Assembly: GCA_024762675.1 (NCBI GenBank)
Contig: JANTGZ010000012.1
Coordinates: forward strand, 1 to 38,102
Direction: 5' to 3'
DNA from: Thermodesulfobacteriota bacterium
GTDB lineage: Bacteria; Desulfobacterota; Anaeroferrophillalia; Anaeroferrophillales; Tharpellaceae
Length of the DNA stretch: 38,102 nucleotides
The notes under the pieces are model-generated. The model worked only from the letters and a program-made list of their open reading frames with translations, did not search any database and had not been told where the DNA came from. Positions 1 to 9,487 of the stretch are shown here, one piece after another (the first letter of the stretch is position 1; every line of letters starts with the position of its first letter). The position numbers and the translations under genes were made by a program.

Positions 1-2
1 CG

Positions 3-248
3 CCGCCGGAGCTTCCCGGAATGCGTCTGCAGGTCTTCCCGCTGCCCGATGACAATCCGAGCCGCGAGGCTTTCAAGATTATCTCAAGTTTCAAACCGAT
101 CGATTTCAGTTTTCTCAAGGTTCCCGACGGCCGGATTTTCGCCGGTGCCGCCGCCACCGAGCTAAAAAAAGTACTTAATGTTTTGAAAAAAGCGCCCGCA
201 TTCAGTGAAGTAACCCTTCCCTACCTGGTCGGCACAGGCTGCAAATAG
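3..248 (+). CDS. C-terminal part of an unidentified protein, truncated by the window start
   Basis: Open frame runs from the window edge (PPELPGMRLQVFPLPDDNP...) to TAG at 246-248; no family recognised. Confidence 0.45.
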   Translation, partial: PPELPGMRLQVFPLPDDNPSREAFKIISSFKPIDFSFLKVPDGRIFAGAAATELKKVLNVLKKAPAFSEVTLPYLVGTGCK

Positions 249-297
249 CCGACGCCGGTAAACCCTGTTTTTGTTCTTCCCGGCATCAGCCGATTTG

Positions 298-318
298 GCT
301 CCTTAATCCTTAAGGAGC
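298..318. repeat. Perfect 9-bp inverted repeat hairpin upstream of clpB (GCTCCTTAA-tcc-TTAAGGAGC)
   Basis: Read directly; no T-tract follows, so it is not a clear intrinsic terminator. Confidence 0.7.
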
Positions 319-341
319 TCTCAATTACAACCCCTCCACCC

Positions 342-369
342 TTGACAGCAAAAGATTTGCCACTAATTT
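342..369 (+). promoter_or_regulatory. Candidate clpB promoter
   Basis: TTGACA (342-347), 16-nt spacer, TAATTT (364-369); preceding C gives CTTGAC, so a heat-shock-type promoter cannot be excluded. Confidence 0.45.
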
Positions 370-434
370 AAATGAGGACGGCAGACTTGTATAAACAGAG
401 TTTGCCCAACAGAATATTAAGGAGGTTTCCCATT

Positions 435-3044
435 ATGGATACAAGCAAATTTACGCAAAAAACCCAGGAAGCGGTGGCTGCAGCTCAGGAGCAGGCTCTT
501 CGACGCCACCACCAGCAAATTGACGCTGAACATCTGGCACTGGCTTTAATCCAGCAACCGGAAGGTTTGGTTCCCCGCCTGCTTGAAAAAATCGGTATTG
601 CTCCGGAGGCAGTTGAAAAAGCTTTAGAAGAGCAGTTGAGTAAAATTCCGGCGGTGACCGGGGCCGGTGGCGGGCAGCTCTATATGAGTTCACGCCTGGG
701 CCAGTTTTTTGTTAAAGCTCAGGATGAAGCCAAACAATTTAAAGATGAATATGTCAGCGTCGAGCATCTGCTACTGGCGATGGTCTCAAATGCCAAAGAC
801 TCTTTGGCAACACTCCTACAGAAATTTGGCATCAACCGTGAAAAGCTTCTTTCCGTCTTGACCGAGGTTCGCGGCCACCAACGCGTCACTTCGCAGAACC
901 CGGAAGAAACCTATCAGGCCCTGGAGAAATACGGTATCGATTTGACCAAAGCCGCAGCCCAGGATAAACTTGACCCGGTCATCGGCCGCGATGACGAAAT
1001 CCGCCGCGTCATTCAGGTACTGTCGCGCCGGACCAAAAATAATCCGGTCTTAATCGGTGAACCCGGCGTCGGGAAAACTGCCATCGTCGAAGGACTGGCC
1101 CAACGTATCTTTGTCCAGGACGTTCCCGAAAGTTTAAAATATAAACGACTGATTTCGCTCGACATGGGCGCCTTGATCGCCGGTGCCAAATTTCGCGGCG
1201 AGTTTGAAGAGCGATTAAAAGCCGTCCTCAAGGAAGTAAAAGAGGCCCAGGGCAATGTTATTCTCTTTATAGACGAGCTCCATACCGTAGTTGGAGCCGG
1301 AAAAACCGAAGGCTCGATGGATGCCGGCAACCTCTTGAAACCGATGCTGGCCCGAGGTGAACTTCATTGTGTCGGGGCCACAACTTTAAATGAGTATCGC
1401 CTCTATATTGAAAAAGATGCGGCCTTAGAGCGCCGCTTCCAACCGGTCACCGTTGACCAACCTACGGTCAGCGATACGATCTCAATTTTACGTGGTTTAA
1501 AAGAGCGTTACGAAGTCCATCACGGTATCCAGATCAAAGATACGGCCTTAGTCGCCGCTGCGGTTCTCTCGCACCGCTATATCAGTGACCGTTTTCTTCC
1601 CGACAAGGCAATTGATCTGGTCGATGAAGCCGGTGCCCGCCTGCGCACCGAGATCGACAGTATGCCAAGTGAACTTGATGAGGTAACCCGAAAAATCATG
1701 CAGCTTGAGATCGAGCGCGAAGCCTTAAAGAAAGAGCGCGACAAGGCCTCCCGCCAACGCCTCGAAAAACTCGAAAAAGAGATCGCCGACTGGCAGGCAA
1801 AAAGCAAAACGATGATGGCTCGCTGGCAGCTCGAAAAAGATCAGATCGGCAAACTCAGAGAGATCGGCAAGGAGATTGAAACGGTTAAACTCGAGGTCGA
1901 AAAAGCCGAACGTGACTATGACTTAAACAGAGCCGCCGAACTGAAATATGAACGTCTGACGAAACTCGAAAAAGAGCGCGAGACGGCCCAGCAATCGATC
2001 ACCAAAAGCCAGGCCGACGGTGGCAGCCTCCTAAAAGAGGTAGTCAACGAGGAGGATATCGCCGCCATCATCAGCCGCTGGACCTCAATTCCGATCAGTA
2101 AATTACTACAGGGTGAACGTGACAAGCTGATCCGTTTAGGTGACCATCTACATGAAAGAGTAATCGGTCAGGAAGATGCAGTCAAAGCGGTCGCCGATGC
2201 TGTAGTCCGGGCCCGGGCCGGAATTAATGACCCCCAAAAACCTTTAGGAAGTTTTATTTTCTTAGGTCCGACCGGAGTCGGCAAAACTGAACTCGCCCGG
2301 GCGCTGGCCGAATTTCTCTTTGATGACGAAAACAATATGACCCGAATTGATATGTCTGAGTATATGGAGAAACATGCGGTCTCCCGGCTGATCGGAGCGC
2401 CGCCCGGCTATATAGGTTACGACGAAGGTGGCCAACTTACTGAAGCGGTGCGCCGCAAACCCTACTCGGTCATTCTTTTCGACGAGATTGAAAAGGCACA
2501 CCACGATGTTTTCAACATTCTCCTCCAGGTTTTAGATGACGGCCGCCTGACCGACTCCCATGGCCGGGTCGTCGATTTTAAAAATACCGTAATTATTATG
2601 ACCTCCAATATCGGCAGCCACCATATTCTTGAAAACCTCCAGGAAGAGGAGTCGGAGAACAGTTTCAAGACGATGCGCGAGATGGTTTTAAATACTCTCA
2701 AAGCCCAATTTCGACCCGAATTTCTCAACCGGGTCGATGATATTATCGTCTTTCACGCCTTAAAACGCGATGACCTGGAAGAGATTGTTACGATTCAGCT
2801 GGCATTTCTGGAAAAGCGTCTGGCCGAAAAAGAGATCAAGCTTGAGCTTGAGCCCGCCGCCATAACCTTCATCGCCGATACCGGCTACGACCCGGCTTAT
2901 GGTGCCAGACCCTTAAAAAGAGCCCTGAAGAACTACCTCGAGACCCCGTTGGCTTATGAAATCATGGAAAACAAGGTAAAAGAGGGAGATGTTGTAAAGG
3001 TTGGAGTTGGGGTTGAGGGGGATAAACTTGAGTTCACAGTTTAA
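435..3044 (+). CDS. clpB: ATP-dependent chaperone ClpB
   Basis: [22 protein letters not shown]-terminus, two Walker A motifs ([16 protein letters not shown]), middle coiled coil, C-terminal [16 protein letters not shown] upstream of ATG 435. Confidence 0.97.
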   Translation: MDTSKFTQKTQEAVAAAQEQALRRHHQQIDAEHLALALIQQPEGLVPRLLEKIGIAPEAVEKALEEQLSKIPAVTGAGGGQLYMSSRLGQFFVKAQDEAKQFKDEYVSVEHLLLAMVSNAKDSLATLLQKFGINREKLLSVLTEVRGHQRVTSQNPEETYQALEKYGIDLTKAAAQDKLDPVIGRDDEIRRVIQVLSRRTKNNPVLIGEPGVGKTAIVEGLAQRIFVQDVPESLKYKRLISLDMGALIAGAKFRGEFEERLKAVLKEVKEAQGNVILFIDELHTVVGAGKTEGSMDAGNLLKPMLARGELHCVGATTLNEYRLYIEKDAALERRFQPVTVDQPTVSDTISILRGLKERYEVHHGIQIKDTALVAAAVLSHRYISDRFLPDKAIDLVDEAGARLRTEIDSMPSELDEVTRKIMQLEIEREALKKERDKASRQRLEKLEKEIADWQAKSKTMMARWQLEKDQIGKLREIGKEIETVKLEVEKAERDYDLNRAAELKYERLTKLEKERETAQQSITKSQADGGSLLKEVVNEEDIAAIISRWTSIPISKLLQGERDKLIRLGDHLHERVIGQEDAVKAVADAVVRARAGINDPQKPLGSFIFLGPTGVGKTELARALAEFLFDDENNMTRIDMSEYMEKHAVSRLIGAPPGYIGYDEGGQLTEAVRRKPYSVILFDEIEKAHHDVFNILLQVLDDGRLTDSHGRVVDFKNTVIIMTSNIGSHHILENLQEEESENSFKTMREMVLNTLKAQFRPEFLNRVDDIIVFHALKRDDLEEIVTIQLAFLEKRLAEKEIKLELEPAAITFIADTGYDPAYGARPLKRALKNYLETPLAYEIMENKVKEGDVVKVGVGVEGDKLEFTV

Positions 3045-3111
3045 GCTATTACCAATGAAGTTTGAATTCTAAACTTTTTATGGTGCAAAATAGCCAAAAA
3101 TTTTTCTTGGC

Positions 3112-3156
3112 CACGAAAACACACGAAAGATCACAAAAATTTCGTGTGTTTTCGTG
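3112..3156. repeat. Long intergenic hairpin: perfect 17-bp inverted repeat, 11-nt loop
   Basis: CACGAAAACACACGAAA (3112-3128) and TTTCGTGTGTTTTCGTG (3140-3156) are exact reverse complements. Confidence 0.9.
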
Positions 3157-3194
3157 TACTTTTGTGAAAAAACGAAAAAAAAGCGCAGAAATAC

Positions 3195-3207
3195 GGGGTC
3201 AGACCCC
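3195..3207. repeat. GGGGTC-A-GACCCC palindrome
   Basis: Perfect 6-bp inverted repeat with 1-nt centre. Confidence 0.75.
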
Positions 3208-3237
3208 CTATTTCCTCTCTATTTCTCACCATTTCTC

Positions 3238-4386
3238 TTAAACCAGCCGGCCGAGAAATCCGGTAGCCGGCATCAATCTGATATTATGTCTGTCAACAAC
3301 ATCATCCTGACTGCCCATATCAATCTGCAACGCTTCTGCCTGCGGAAATCTTTCTTTGAGATATTTTAACGACCGGTTGGAGTTGCGCCGCGATTTTTTA
3401 CACTCGATAAACTGCAGCGGCTGGCCCTCTTCCAAAATCACAAAATCGACTTCCCGGCGATCTACATCGCGGAAATAACGCAATTGAAGATCCCGCCCTT
3501 CACTATCCTGAAGAAAATGACACCATTTAAGCAGGTGGCAGGCCACCAGATTTTCTAAACGGGCACCGGGGTCTTTAACTACAGTCCAATCAGCATGGTA
3601 ATGTTTAGCCTCCTTCTTAACGGCTCTTATACCCGGGCTGCCAAAAGGGTAAATTCTGAAGATCATATAGAGATTTTCTAAAATTTGTACCCACCTTGCA
3701 ACCGTCTGATGAGCTACCTGGAGATCCTCGCGTAAACTGTTAAGCGATAGCGGCGCCCCGACCAGCTCAGGCAGTCGTAAAACCAGCTGCTGAACCAAAG
3801 CGATATCCTTGACAGTTTCAAGATCCTGCAAATCCTCAACTACCAATCGAGTACGATATTCCCGACTCCAGCGCCGGGTCTCCTTTTCTGAAGCCATAAA
3901 GAAGGGCTCCGGAAACCCACCGTAGTTGAGCAGGTTTTCAAGATCGCCGGAAGAGGTTCCTTCAATTTCAGCAAAAGAGAGTGGATGGAGACGATAAAAA
4001 TGATATCGCCCCTGCAGTGAATCACCACCGTAACGATAGTGGTCAAGCCGGGCACTGCCGGTAACCATGATTCGCAAGTGCTCTCCCCGCTTGTCATAGA
4101 GACCTTTGACAATCTGACGCCAGCGGGAATATTTGTGAATCTCATCTAAAACCAGCATCCCCTCTCCGGCCGGAAACCGGGATTCAATTATTTTCTCACG
4201 ATCTTCACCAAAATCCCAGTTCAGATATCTGGTTTTGATATCCTGTCTCGCCTTTTGCAATAACTTTTTGGCTATGGTCGTCTTCCCACTCTGACGCGGG
4301 CCCGCCAAAAAAACCATCTTTTTCTGCAAATCGTCACTAACAACAGACTCAAGATAACGCCTTTTCACTTCCATTTTAAACCACAC
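3238..4386 (-). CDS. AAA family ATPase with DUF4143-type C-terminal domain
   Basis: MVFLAGPRQSGKTTIAKKLL Walker A, GMLVLDEIHKY Walker B, VTGSARLDHYRYGGDSLQGRYHFYRLHPLSF, C-terminal nuclease-fold-like REVDFVILEEGQPLQFIECK. Confidence 0.9.
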   Translation of the reverse strand: MWFKMEVKRRYLESVVSDDLQKKMVFLAGPRQSGKTTIAKKLLQKARQDIKTRYLNWDFGEDREKIIESRFPAGEGMLVLDEIHKYSRWRQIVKGLYDKRGEHLRIMVTGSARLDHYRYGGDSLQGRYHFYRLHPLSFAEIEGTSSGDLENLLNYGGFPEPFFMASEKETRRWSREYRTRLVVEDLQDLETVKDIALVQQLVLRLPELVGAPLSLNSLREDLQVAHQTVARWVQILENLYMIFRIYPFGSPGIRAVKKEAKHYHADWTVVKDPGARLENLVACHLLKWCHFLQDSEGRDLQLRYFRDVDRREVDFVILEEGQPLQFIECKKSRRNSNRSLKYLKERFPQAEALQIDMGSQDDVVDRHNIRLMPATGFLGRLV

Positions 4387-4562
4387 CTTAAAAAACTCGC
4401 TATTTTTTTGTAGTGCAGTTTAAAATAACAGCGATAAAATGTCAATAAGGATTGAGGAAGGAAAAAAGGACTTAGCGAGTGACAGGGCAATTTGCCTGAG
4501 GCAAAAACCCACTAAGGATATGGCTTGTCATCTGAAACTTCTAAACAAGGCGGGTCACCTGC

Positions 4563-4973
4563 TTATTAATCAATACAAAAAATATACTGCGGAAAGAAGC
4601 CGGATTTGGAGGCGGAAAAAAAGTTGACGATCGTTTGGCCGCAGTCCTCCTGAAGAAAGTTTTCAAACAACTTGATGATGAAATCTTAAACAGCGTCGAC
4701 ACCCTGCCGTCACGCATCCTGGGCCAACCTCACACAGGATTTTCCCTGGCCCTCCCGGCCGAAGAGATCAGAAACCTCCGCCAGGGCTACAACCGGATCG
4801 CAATTGCAAGAAAACCATAAAGGGTTGACCAAGAAAGCAATGAAAAAAGCAACATTCCCCACAGAGCTCTGTGGTTCAATATGAAGTTCATATTGGTAAA
4901 TGACCAGCCCTACGACCTCATCTGGTCGGCCGGTTTCTTCGACTATCTCGAAAACAAAAAGTTCATCTTTTAA
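4563..4973 (+). pseudogene. Decayed coding remnant; 3' part resembles a class I SAM methyltransferase segment
   Basis: Frame at 4881-4973 reads MKFILVNDQPYDLIWSAGFFDYLENKKFIF*, matching the recalled motif (F/Y)DLIWSAGLFDYL; the same frame is open upstream (4563-4817) with one stop at 4818-4820. Confidence 0.4.
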
Positions 4974-5061
4974 GTACAAAAAAGTCAAGACAATCTTTAC
5001 TTACAGGTAAAAATTGTCAGGTGCAGGTCGAGAGAGAGGGCTGGTAGCGCAAAGCGACTTA

Positions 5062-5826
5062 TCAACTTCGCAAATTATAACCTCTGCGCAGCAAGCACAA
5101 GGCCCAGAACGAGCTCAAAACAAAAAAAACAGCCCCAACACAAATACTGGTAAGCACCGAGACCTCGGAGACCCCGAGACAAGTAAAGCGAAAACCGTCA
5201 ACCAGATAGAAGAAGGGATTAAAATGGGATGCCCGCTGCCAGAAGGTCGGCAGATCAGAGATCGAAAAAAAGACTCCGCTTAAAAATGAGAAGGGGACAA
5301 TGACAAAATTCTGAAAGGCCGAGATATGGTCCCATTTATCGGCAATGATCGCCGATACCAGCCCCAGTGCCCCGAGTGAACCACAGCAGAAAAACACCAG
5401 GAGAAGAGCAAAGAGAGGGTGACTCAAAGGCACTACAGCAAAGTAACAGGAAGCCAGCCAGACGCCGATACCCACCAACAACCCGCGCGCTACAGCGGCT
5501 CCAACGAAAGCCAGATAGAATTCAAAATCGGAGATCGGAGCCAACAAAATAAAGATAACATTACCGTTCATGCGCGCCTGGAAAAGGCTTGATGAGCTGT
5601 TAGCGAAAGCGTTCTGGAGCATCGCCATAACCATCAGCCCAGGAACCAGAAAGGTCAGATAATTAACCCCCGGCAACATCTCTCGACTGCTGGAGATAAC
5701 CGAGGAGAATATCAAAAGATATAAAAGTACGGTTATCACCGGGGTTAAAATTGTCTGGATAGAGACTTTAAGAAAACGCCAGACCTCACGGGCAAAAAGG
5801 ATATAGAGACCATAAAAGTTAGGCAT
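5062..5826 (-). CDS. ABC-2 type transporter permease
   Basis: Six hydrophobic segments, PNFYGLYILFAREVWRFLKVSIQTILTPVITVLLYLLIF; overlaps the ATPase gene by 8 bp. Confidence 0.92.
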   Translation of the reverse strand: MPNFYGLYILFAREVWRFLKVSIQTILTPVITVLLYLLIFSSVISSSREMLPGVNYLTFLVPGLMVMAMLQNAFANSSSSLFQARMNGNVIFILLAPISDFEFYLAFVGAAVARGLLVGIGVWLASCYFAVVPLSHPLFALLLVFFCCGSLGALGLVSAIIADKWDHISAFQNFVIVPFSFLSGVFFSISDLPTFWQRASHFNPFFYLVDGFRFTCLGVSEVSVLTSICVGAVFFVLSSFWALCLLRRGYNLRS

Positions 5827-6739
5827 GGTTATTTGCCTCCGTCACTTCGGTATAGACCTCGGTCAATCCCGGTTCATGAATCCGAAGATCAGAGAATTTC
5901 ACACCGGTCTGCTCCAGAGCCGCTAAAACTTCGCCGATATGATCATGTTCTCGATGCAGCCGCAAAAGGAGCTCGCCCTGAGGCGCTGCTTGTCTTTTCG
6001 CCTCCAAGACATCCGGCAACACCACGGTGCTCTCCGGCATAAGCTGCAAACGCAGCTGGCGCCAGGAGTAGCGGCTCAACAATTCATCTTTGGGGGCTAA
6101 GGCAACCAGCCGGCCGCGATCAAGGATGGCGATCTTTTCGCACATGCTCTCGGCCTCTTCTAGATAGTGGGTGGTTAAAATTATCGTATGACCTTTGGCA
6201 TTGAGACCGCGAATGAAACTCCAGAGCTGAGCTCTTAACGCAACATCGACTCCGGCTGTTGGTTCATCAAGGATAACCACCGGCGGTCTATGAACCAGGG
6301 CCTGGGCAACCAGAACCCGACGTTTCATGCCCCCGGAGAGATGATTCATCGTTGTATCAATTTTATCTTCCAGATCTAAAGCAACAATAAGTTCATTAAG
6401 CCAGGGACGATTTTCTTTGCCCAGACCAAAATAACCGGACTGCAGGGTCAACATCTCGCGGACCGTAAAAAACGGGTCGTAGGCCAGCTCCTGGGGTACC
6501 ACCCCAAGCTGGTGCCGCGCCTTGCGCCATTGCCGACGCACATCACAACCTAAGACAGCGGCCCGGCCAGAGGTTGCCCGCGTCAACCCGGCCAAGATAT
6601 TGATCAAGGTCGATTTGCCCGCTCCATTAGGTCCTAAAAGGGCAAAAAAAGCCCCTTCCGCAATTGTCAAACTGACTTCAGAAAGGGCCTTGAGCGAACC
6701 ATAATCTTTACTCAAACCATCTATACTTACAGCATCCAT
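5819..6739 (-). CDS. ABC transporter ATP-binding protein
   Basis: GPNGAGKST, LSGGMKRR, VILDEPTAGVD; likely start at MDAVSIDGLSKDYG (6739) rather than the longer ORF start. Confidence 0.95.
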   Translation of the reverse strand: MDAVSIDGLSKDYGSLKALSEVSLTIAEGAFFALLGPNGAGKSTLINILAGLTRATSGRAAVLGCDVRRQWRKARHQLGVVPQELAYDPFFTVREMLTLQSGYFGLGKENRPWLNELIVALDLEDKIDTTMNHLSGGMKRRVLVAQALVHRPPVVILDEPTAGVDVALRAQLWSFIRGLNAKGHTIILTTHYLEEAESMCEKIAILDRGRLVALAPKDELLSRYSWRQLRLQLMPESTVVLPDVLEAKRQAAPQGELLLRLHREHDHIGEVLAALEQTGVKFSDLRIHEPGLTEVYTEVTEANNHA

Positions 6740-6765
6740 AAGAACTTCAAAAAAATAATATTCAC

Positions 6766-6795
6766 TTGACAAAAAAACTAAAAATAGAGTATTTT
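6766..6795 (+). promoter_or_regulatory. Candidate sigma70 promoter for citrate synthase
   Basis: TTGACA 6766-6771, 18-nt spacer, TATTTT 6790-6795. Confidence 0.5.
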
Positions 6796-6982
6796 CCGCT
6801 TTCGGTTCGCCCTTTACAAGCCCCGCCAAACAACCCGAAAAGAGATGTAAAAACTAACTAAGAGTGCACAACAGGGCCCGTCCGCAAAAAAACTTTCTAA
6901 TCCTCTTTTCTTATTCTCTACGATCTCTTCACAAAGAGATAAACGGGGCAAAATAGCAGCATCTTCACATAAAGGAGATAAC

Positions 6983-8395
6983 ATGAACAGCGACAGACAT
7001 CAAGACTCGACTGAAATAACTGAGCTAATTCTCAAGGCCGCCGAAAATGCCCGAGCTGAAATCGGCGTTGTCACTAAACAACCAACCACTGGTAAAGCAG
7101 CCAAATGGCCAATCGACTGCAATATCGGTCCCGGCCTTGAAGGTGCTATCGCCTGCGAATCTAAAGTCGGCTATGTCAATGGTACGGATGGCCTGCTCTC
7201 CTACCGGGGCTACGACATTTTCGAACTCTGCGCCTATTCAACCTACGAAGAGGTCTCTTTTTTACTCCTGCATGGCCACCTGCCGAACTCGACCGAGCTC
7301 AAAGAGTTTGAGCAGAAGCTGGTCAACTACCGACACATGAACAAGACCCTGCGTCTTTTAATGAGTTTTCCGGTCGAAGAGATGAATGCCATGGCCGCCC
7401 TGCGTATGGGTACCATTTTCATGCGCCAGGAATTTACCGATATTGACCGTGAACAGGCAAAACCCGATTTAAGTGATGCCATCAGCGCCGATGAAGACTC
7501 AATCGGTATGGAGACCAAACCGAGTGGTGAACAACGCGCCATCTATGAGTTCAAAAAGAAGAAAAAACGCCGTAAAAAGAAAGACTCAGACCTGGATGAT
7601 GCCAGCGGGCTTGAAGCCTGCTATCACCTGATTGCCGGAGTCCCAACCATTACTGCGGCCATTACCCGTCTCCGCCATGGTTTGATGCCTTTTGAACCTT
7701 CAAATGAGTTAAGCCATGCCGCCAACCTCTTCTACATGATGAACGGCCGCCGCCCGACCGCAATTGAGGAACGGGTTTTGGACGTTGCCCTGATTCTCCA
7801 TGCCGACCATGGCATGAATGCCAGCACCTTCGCCTCAATGGTGGTGGCCTCAACCATGTCTGACATCTATTTCTCGGTCGGTTCCGGCATCGCCGCCCTT
7901 AACGGCCCCTTACATGGCGGTGCCAACGAACGGGTTTTACATACGTTGCGCGAAGTCGGCAGCCCGGACAATGCTGAAGCCTGGGTAAAAAAGTCACTGG
8001 CTGAGAAAAAGAAGGTTCCCGGTTTCGGACACCGTGTCTATAAAACCTACGATCCCCGAGCCCGGATTTTAGGACCACTCGCCAAATTCCGTTGCCTCGG
8101 TTGCAAAGCTGACATCCAGAACCTGATCAGTACAGCTGAACAGCTTGAACAGGAGGTTGTCGGCTCCCTGGCCCAGGAGAAGAAGATCTTTCCCAATGTC
8201 GACTACTATTCAGGGGTTGTCTACACCCGCTTAGGTATCGACCCATCCATGTTTACACCGCTCTTTGCCGTCAGCCGGGTCGCGGGCTGGACCGCCAGGG
8301 TTCTGGAGTATATGCATAACAACCGAATCTTCCGCCCCCGGGCCCTCTACACCGGTAAATTCAACCAGGTTTTCAAACAGGTCGATGAACGCTGA
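6983..8395 (+). CDS. gltA: Citrate synthase with an internal Lys/Arg-rich insertion
   Basis: CNIGPGLEGAIACESKVGYVNGTDGLLSYRGYDI, ILHADHGMNASTF, PLHGGANE, PGFGHRVYKTYDPRA; AAAGGAGAT upstream. Confidence 0.95.
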   Translation: MNSDRHQDSTEITELILKAAENARAEIGVVTKQPTTGKAAKWPIDCNIGPGLEGAIACESKVGYVNGTDGLLSYRGYDIFELCAYSTYEEVSFLLLHGHLPNSTELKEFEQKLVNYRHMNKTLRLLMSFPVEEMNAMAALRMGTIFMRQEFTDIDREQAKPDLSDAISADEDSIGMETKPSGEQRAIYEFKKKKKRRKKKDSDLDDASGLEACYHLIAGVPTITAAITRLRHGLMPFEPSNELSHAANLFYMMNGRRPTAIEERVLDVALILHADHGMNASTFASMVVASTMSDIYFSVGSGIAALNGPLHGGANERVLHTLREVGSPDNAEAWVKKSLAEKKKVPGFGHRVYKTYDPRARILGPLAKFRCLGCKADIQNLISTAEQLEQEVVGSLAQEKKIFPNVDYYSGVVYTRLGIDPSMFTPLFAVSRVAGWTARVLEYMHNNRIFRPRALYTGKFNQVFKQVDER

Positions 8396-9443
8396 AGCAA
8401 CCACTACGGTACGCTATGAACTGGAACAACGGGAAAGGAGCCTTCTGGCTCCTTTCGCCGCTTTCAGCGCCGACTCCCTCGGTCGCAAGCAACCGGAAAC
8501 GGAGTGCCGCTACCGCATGACCTACCAACACGATCGCGACCGCATAATCCACTCTAAAGCGTTTCGCCGGTTAAAATATAAAACCCAGGTTTTTCTGGCT
8601 CCCAGCGGTGACCACTACCGAACCCGCCTGACCCACACTTTAGAGGTCGCCCAGATCGCCCGTACGATTGCCAAGGCTTTATTTTTAAATGAAGATCTGA
8701 CAGAAGCGATCGCCTTAGGCCATGACCTTGGTCATACCCCTTTCGGTCATGCTGGAGAGGCCGTCCTAAACCGGCTACATCCTGGTGGTTTCAACCATTT
8801 CCAACAGAGTTTACGGGTCGTTGAAATTCTCGAAAAAGAGGGTGCGGGACTCAATTTAAGCCTTGAAGTGCGGGATGGCATTATCAAACACTCAAAAGGT
8901 AAGGGCAAGATCCTCTCACCGGCCCTGGAACATACTGCGATTACCCTTGAAGGACAAATTGTCCGCCTGGCGGACATCATCGCCTACGTCAATCACGATC
9001 TCGACGATGCCATTCGGGCCCAGACCATCAAGGCTGAACAAATCCCGAAAGAGTGTCAGAAAATTCTGGGCGACAGCCATCCCCAACGTATCAACACCAT
9101 GGTTACCGACATTATAGACGAAAGCCGAAACAATCCCGGTTCCCTGAAGATCTCGGCAGAGGTTCTCGAAGCGATGACCGGGTTACGTTCTTTCCTCTTT
9201 GCCAATGTCTATGAGAGCCCAGCGGTCTACAGCGACTTCATCAAGGCCAGTCGACTGCTCGAAGAGATCTACAACTATTTCCAGAATCACCCTCATGAGC
9301 TCAGAGAAGAGTATTATCCCGGCTACCTTGACAACTGTAACTTCATTGACAACCTGCGCGACTTCATCGCCAGCATGACCGATCGCTACGCCTTCTCTCT
9401 CTATGAAAAGCTTTTTCTACCGCACCCCTGGAACATCAAGTAA
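8385..9443 (+). CDS. dgt: dGTP triphosphohydrolase (HD domain)
   Basis: YRMTYQHDRDRIIHSKAFRRLKYKTQVF, RTRLTHTLEVAQIARTIA, LGHDLGHTPFGHAGE; ATG 8385 overlaps the gltA end by 11 bp. Confidence 0.93.
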   Translation: MNAEATTTVRYELEQRERSLLAPFAAFSADSLGRKQPETECRYRMTYQHDRDRIIHSKAFRRLKYKTQVFLAPSGDHYRTRLTHTLEVAQIARTIAKALFLNEDLTEAIALGHDLGHTPFGHAGEAVLNRLHPGGFNHFQQSLRVVEILEKEGAGLNLSLEVRDGIIKHSKGKGKILSPALEHTAITLEGQIVRLADIIAYVNHDLDDAIRAQTIKAEQIPKECQKILGDSHPQRINTMVTDIIDESRNNPGSLKISAEVLEAMTGLRSFLFANVYESPAVYSDFIKASRLLEEIYNYFQNHPHELREEYYPGYLDNCNFIDNLRDFIASMTDRYAFSLYEKLFLPHPWNIK

Positions 9444-9487
9444 GATTAATTTGAAAACTAACAAACTCCCCTGGAAAAACAATACTC

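Noticed and set aside
451-2728. Antisense ORFs inside clpB
   Set aside because: They lie opposite a strongly coding gene and have no recognisable domains; typical shadow ORFs.
3195-3207. GGGGTCAGACCCC as proof of a RAYT/REP transposon
   Set aside because: The palindrome is suggestive but there is no Y1 transposase gene in the window.
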